Shown: positions 23,066-23,292 of the stretch, in pieces | Layout: every line of letters begins with the position of its first letter | Position numbering within the stretch: position 1 is the first letter of the stretch | Assembly (NCBI GenBank): GCA_031362245.1 | Contig: JANLSD010000110.1 | Location: 1-23,292 of the forward strand | Source of the DNA: JAAURS01 sp031362245 | Lineage (GTDB): Bacteria > Cyanobacteriota > Cyanobacteriia > Thermosynechococcales > Thermosynechococcaceae | Direction of reading: 5' to 3' | Length of the DNA stretch: 23,292 nucleotides | The notes under the pieces: model-generated | What the model was told of the DNA's origin: nothing | The model's input: only the letters and a program-made list of their open reading frames with translations | Databases searched by the model: none | Translations under genes and position numbers: made by a program

Positions 23066-23292
23066 GCTTGAGAAAAGCTGGCGTTGGAGCTTTCATGAGA
23101 CGTGAAGGCGATCTCTTTTCGTGGAGGAGTTGTAGTAGTAGCGGGGATTGAAGATGAGCGATGGTGGGGGAATTTTCGTTAGGTTTGAGGGCTAATATGT
23201 GTTTGCCTAAATTCGGTTAAATATACTTCGCTAGTTGAATTTGTATCAATTGGTTTGAGTAACATTCTTCAATTGAGAGAGGCTGGAACGGC
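23066..23292. other. Right edge without a recognised gene
   Basis: About 227 bp. No ORF of note, hairpin, tRNA or motif copy seen on either strand. Confidence 0.4.

Noticed and set aside
1..23292. CRISPR array, tRNA or rRNA genes
   Set aside because: No regularly spaced direct repeats, cloverleaf-like sequences or rRNA signatures seen by eye on either strand; a tRNAscan or CRISPR finder run would settle it.

Overview
The window comes from a cyanobacterium. The octamer GCGATCGC (HIP1) recurs every 1-2 kb, in both coding and intergenic DNA, and the hydrogenase is the cyanobacterial NAD-linked bidirectional type. I cannot name the genus. No rRNA, tRNA or CRISPR array is visible.

Region 1 (1-5023) is a rearranged hox operon. 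It holds the end of hoxY, a 56-residue single-pass membrane ORF overlapping hoxH by ATGA, hoxH, a universal stress protein (USP) gene, hoxE, hoxF (overlapping hoxE by ATGA) and a four-helix membrane protein. hoxU is not visible and presumably lies upstream. The usual cyanobacterial order hoxEFUYH is therefore permuted, with a USP gene set between the hydrogenase and diaphorase halves.

Region 2 (5024-8218) has two FAD-dependent oxidoreductases (a CrtISO/phytoene-desaturase-like protein and an amine-oxidase-like flavoprotein), then an intergenic stretch with no clear gene. Region 3 (8219-10479, minus strand) is a decayed operon: USP, then a truncated ETHE1-like metallo-beta-lactamase protein, then a twice-deleted remnant of a PatZ-like acyl-CoA synthetase/GNAT protein. 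Its middle has been replaced by an internally deleted insertion sequence (IS) whose 16-bp terminal inverted repeats are both intact.

Region 4 (10722-15799) holds an ExoD-family protein, two adjacent small membrane proteins, an exported protein, a DUF4342 protein, a phosphoglycerate mutase, a proline-rich protein with tandem helical repeats, and a 37-residue membrane peptide. Region 5 (16180-21845) is a plus-strand run: a pyruvate-kinase-like protein without a C-terminal domain, a CHAD protein, a small cyanobacterial protein and a P2-type cation ATPase. Region 6 (21846-23292) is mobile-element debris: a MITE-like element of about 217 bp, an IS1380-family transposase pseudogene, and a hypothetical gene that seems to have lost its 5' end.

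The main new signal is a repeated promoter-proximal motif, CTCACAACTTCYTCA followed three bases later by TTA, found six times between 5.0 and 13.1 kb on both strands. Five copies sit 34-95 nt upstream of different genes: flavoprotein, USP operon, membrane pair, exported protein and DUF4342. An apparent -10 box follows at a nearly constant distance. The two half-sites lie 11 bp apart, as in sites for OmpR/PhoB-type response regulators. My reading (inference) is a local stress or low-oxygen regulon next to the fermentative hydrogenase, linking redox (Hox), lower glycolysis (phosphoglycerate mutase, pyruvate-kinase-like), stress proteins and ion or polyphosphate handling.
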